Of a DNA stretch of 7,526 bases, positions 5,650 through 7,526 are shown in pieces. The first letter of the stretch is position 1. Each line of letters begins with the position of its first letter. Made by a program: the position numbers and the translations under genes. This stretch comes from Kiritimatiellia bacterium (lineage in GTDB: Bacteria > Verrucomicrobiota > Kiritimatiellia > RFP12 > UBA1067), in the NCBI GenBank assembly GCA_017389885.1, contig JAFPDR010000155.1:1-7526 (forward strand). Reading direction: 5' to 3'. The notes under the pieces are model-generated. The model was not told the origin of the DNA. It ran no database searches and worked only from the letters and a program-made list of their open reading frames with translations.

Positions 5650-7038
5650 TCACTTCACGTCGGAGGACGCGCTCTGGGACTTCGACTCGCCGTCGGTCTG
5701 CTTGTGTCCGACGCTGACGAGGAACTTCTGGTTGGGGTCTGGCGGGACGAGTCCGTGCTGCGAGCCCTGCACCCAGAGGATGGACTTCGGCGTCTTGATC
5801 GCGTTGAAGTACGCGGCGAGCCCGGAAGGCGGACAGGTGTAGTCGCCGAGTCCGGCGCGCGTAATCTCGACGGGGCACTTCGCGCGGCTGATGTGCGTGA
5901 TCGAGTCGAAGTACTCGAGACCTGGCGCGTACTTGATGAACCAGCCGCCGTGGAGGCGTCCGCCCGGCTCCGTCGCGCCGTAGTCGCATCCCCACGTGAT
6001 GGACGGGCGCGCGAGCGAGACGTCGTGGTCGAGTCCGGCGGCCCAGCTCGTCTGGAGCCCGCCCTGGCTGCCGCCTTCGACGATGAGGTCCTTGTGGTTC
6101 CACTCCGGGAGGGACTTCACGTACTCGAGCGCGCGCATCACGCGCATCGCCATGAAGCGCAGGTATGAGGTCTCGGGCTTCGCGTTCTCCTCCGGCGAGA
6201 AGGCGTAGGAGTATCCGACGGGGTGGATTCCCTTCTCGAACTCCTTGTAGTACTCGTTCTCGCGTCCGAGCTCGTAGCCGTGCGCGTTGATCTCGAGGAA
6301 GATCTCCTTTCCGCCGGCGCAGCGCCATGTGGCCCACTCGGGGCAGCCCTGCCGGTAGAAGCCGTAGCCCTGGAAGGCGCAGCGCGCCTTGCAGCTGCCG
6401 GGCTCCGCGCCCTCGGGTATGAAGAGATATCCGGAGACGGGGCGAGGTCCGTAGCAGTCGACGTAGAGCTCGTAGATCCTGCACTTGTTGAGCGTCTTGA
6501 CCTCCTTGCGCGTCGCCTTCATCGGGACGCCGGCGAGGAGCTTCTTCTGCGCGTCCCACCACGCGTCGAAGTCGGCGGGGTCGGGGGTGAACTTCGCTAT
6601 CTTGTCGACATCCGCCGCCGCGCCCCCGTCGAAGAACACGCCCTTGACGTTCCTCTGCCAGTCCGGCGCGCCCGGCGCGGGCTTGTCGCGCGAGACGACC
6701 TTCCCCTCCGCGTCCTTGACATACGCCTCGAGCCTGACGAACCCCGGCTTGCCGATCTTCGTCTTCACCTTGCAGATCTCGCCGGACCTGAACGGGGCGG
6801 AGCCCTTCTCGACCTGATGGTCGTCGCCGGTGCGCTTCCAGTCCACGACGTATCCGGCGTTCTCGAGCTCGGCCGGGACCTTCGACGCCTCGAGCGTGAA
6901 GACGATCTCCTCGCCGCACTTGTATCCAACCGGATTCTCCTTGTCCGTGCGTCCCTTGAGGAGCACGTCGTCCCATGCGTTTGCGAACGCGGAGACCGCG
7001 AAGGTCGCCGCAACGGACATCAAGAGCATTTTCTTCAT
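5650..7038 (-). CDS. Secreted CE7/AXE1-type acetyl (xylan) esterase
   Basis: A 462-residue secreted alpha/beta-hydrolase of the acetyl xylan esterase/cephalosporin C deacetylase family, which removes acetyl groups from sugars or polysaccharides. The signal peptide is MKKMLLMSVAATFAVSAFANA, with cleavage near 19-21. An N-terminal domain of about 110 residues precedes the hydrolase. The catalytic triad is visible: nucleophile S324 in GGSQGG (322-327), D399 in AGLGDYTCPP (395-404), and H428 in QGSQHG. The usual CE7 'GHE' reads QHG here. Length exceeds the roughly 320 residues of the bare CE7 enzyme because of the extra N-terminal domain, as in Bacteroidota-like homologues. There are eleven cysteines, many for an exported enzyme. 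The tail (about 446-462) is Ser/Lys-rich and probably disordered. ATG 7038 is chosen because it begins the signal peptide; the GTG at 7062 would overlap murJ and bury the signal. Natural substrate unknown. Confidence 0.88.
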   Translation of the reverse strand: MKKMLLMSVAATFAVSAFANAWDDVLLKGRTDKENPVGYKCGEEIVFTLEASKVPAELENAGYVVDWKRTGDDHQVEKGSAPFRSGEICKVKTKIGKPGFVRLEAYVKDAEGKVVSRDKPAPGAPDWQRNVKGVFFDGGAAADVDKIAKFTPDPADFDAWWDAQKKLLAGVPMKATRKEVKTLNKCRIYELYVDCYGPRPVSGYLFIPEGAEPGSCKARCAFQGYGFYRQGCPEWATWRCAGGKEIFLEINAHGYELGRENEYYKEFEKGIHPVGYSYAFSPEENAKPETSYLRFMAMRVMRALEYVKSLPEWNHKDLIVEGGSQGGLQTSWAAGLDHDVSLARPSITWGCDYGATEPGGRLHGGWFIKYAPGLEYFDSITHISRAKCPVEITRAGLGDYTCPPSGLAAYFNAIKTPKSILWVQGSQHGLVPPDPNQKFLVSVGHKQTDGESKSQSASSDVK

Positions 7039-7044
7039 GCCGTT

Positions 7045-7053
7045 ATTATACCA
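7045..7053 (-). promoter_or_regulatory. Extended -10 promoter overlapping the murJ stop codon
   Basis: TGGTATAAT on the minus strand, identical to the box at 143-151. The TAA stop of murJ is formed by bases of the TATAAT itself (7048-7046). Six bases separate the -10 hexamer from the A of the esterase ATG at 7038, so transcription at normal spacing would start on the ATG itself and give a leaderless mRNA. No -35 match is seen 17-18 bp upstream, and no Shine-Dalgarno precedes the ATG. Alternatively the gene is simply co-transcribed with murJ. Confidence 0.55.
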
Positions 7054-7526
7054 TATTTTCACGGCTTCCGCCGTGCCTCGCTCGCCTGCCGATGCGCGAG
7101 CGGAGCGCGCGGACCTGCTCCGGCATGAGCGCTATGGACGCCGTGCCGTAGACCGCCGCGCCGAGCGCGATGAGCAGCGCAAGCGCGACGACGGACGGAA
7201 GACGCGCGGCGAACGGACGCGCGGCGGCGATCGCGCCCGCCATGAAAAGCGACGCCGCGAGCGCGAGCGCAACGGGGCGAACCGTAGCGGAAAGTCCAAG
7301 CGAGCCGTTCTTCCTGATCGCGAGAACGACAAGCAGGACGCATCCCGCGAACGCGCAGACAACCGTGGACGCGGCGAGCCCGACGTGCCGCCACTCGACG
7401 GGCAGCAGCCACACCGCGAGGATGTTCAGCGCGGCGTTCATCACGACCGTCGCGACGGAAACCCTCAGCGGCGTCTTCATGTCGTTCTGCGCCTGGAACC
7501 ACGGAACGAGCGTCTTCTGGAACCCG
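7046..7526 (-). CDS. murJ: C-terminal part of lipid II flippase MurJ (MviN family)
   Basis: The last 159 residues of a multi-pass membrane protein; the 5' part lies beyond the right edge. In frame from the edge it reads GFQKTLVPWFQAQNDMKTPLR, the conserved MurJ segment normally written like 'FYALKDTKTPVR', followed by VATVVMNAALNI. Four hydrophobic segments follow, at about 26-45, 51-70, 88-105 and 110-132 of the visible part, as expected for the last helices of the MOP-superfamily flippase. MurJ moves lipid II across the inner membrane for peptidoglycan synthesis. The C-terminal tail is short and basic (RSRIGRRARHGG). The TAA stop (7048-7046) sits inside the TATAAT box of the next gene, whose ATG is 7 bases downstream. 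The ATG at 7480 is internal, not a start. Confidence 0.85.
   Translation of the reverse strand, partial: GFQKTLVPWFQAQNDMKTPLRVSVATVVMNAALNILAVWLLPVEWRHVGLAASTVVCAFAGCVLLVVLAIRKNGSLGLSATVRPVALALAASLFMAGAIAAARPFAARLPSVVALALLIALGAAVYGTASIALMPEQVRALRSRIGRRARHGGSRENMV

Noticed and set aside
7039..7062. GTG start for the esterase at 7062
   Set aside because: It would put eight residues (MKIWYNNG) before a normal signal peptide and overlap murJ by 17 bases.
1..7526. CRISPR array, tRNA/rRNA genes, insertion sequence, defence or toxin-antitoxin system
   Set aside because: No spaced direct repeats, no terminal inverted repeats or transposase, no RNA gene pattern, and all frames with real motifs are metabolic or envelope genes.

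Overview
All supported genes in this window lie on the minus strand, so the window reads biologically from right (7526) to left (1). DNA is GC-rich and tightly packed: the largest non-coding gap is only about 56 bp. The gene set includes a Tat-exported Gfo/Idh/MocA protein, a secreted CE7-type esterase, a fused fucokinase/GDP-fucose pyrophosphorylase and a type III pantothenate kinase. Together with weak or absent Shine-Dalgarno sequences at several starts, this suggests a Gram-negative, glycan-degrading bacterium of the PVC group, perhaps Kiritimatiellota/Verrucomicrobiota. That placement is inferred from gene style only; there is no marker gene to fix it.

Order of transcription: (1) the C-terminal end of the lipid II flippase MurJ (7526-7046). 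(2) A secreted CE7/AXE1-type esterase (7038-5650), whose likely extended -10 promoter overlaps the murJ stop codon and would give a leaderless mRNA. (3) A spacer with CAACTTT heptamers, then a Tat-exported Gfo/Idh/MocA protein (5600-4263). (4) A 56-bp spacer filled almost entirely by seven degenerate heptads, then a compact run of four genes: a cysteine-containing small lipoprotein (4206-3721), coaX (3724-2966, GTG start), fkp (2969-852) and a soluble dolichyl/polyprenyl-phosphate mannosyltransferase-like GT2 enzyme (855-166). Each junction in this run is a 4-base stop/start overlap (GTGA, ATGA, ATGA), the classic layout for translational coupling. (5) A promoter with the same TGGTATAAT box and a good ribosome binding site, leading into a gene cut by the left edge (119-1). 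Its first 40 residues resemble the start of group II phosphofructokinases, but this is tentative.

Plausible working picture: the exported esterase and the exported Gfo/Idh protein act on polysaccharides or sugars outside the cytoplasm. The coupled operon makes GDP-fucose from salvaged L-fucose (Fkp) and a polyprenyl-phosphate-linked sugar (GT2), both precursors for surface glycans, alongside coenzyme A synthesis (CoaX) and a lipoprotein of unknown role. No known defence system, CRISPR array, RNA gene or mobile element is visible. The least ordinary signals are the period-7 repeats in two neighbouring spacers, the leaderless promoter buried in the murJ stop codon, and the compact Fkp variant with two CxxC pairs.
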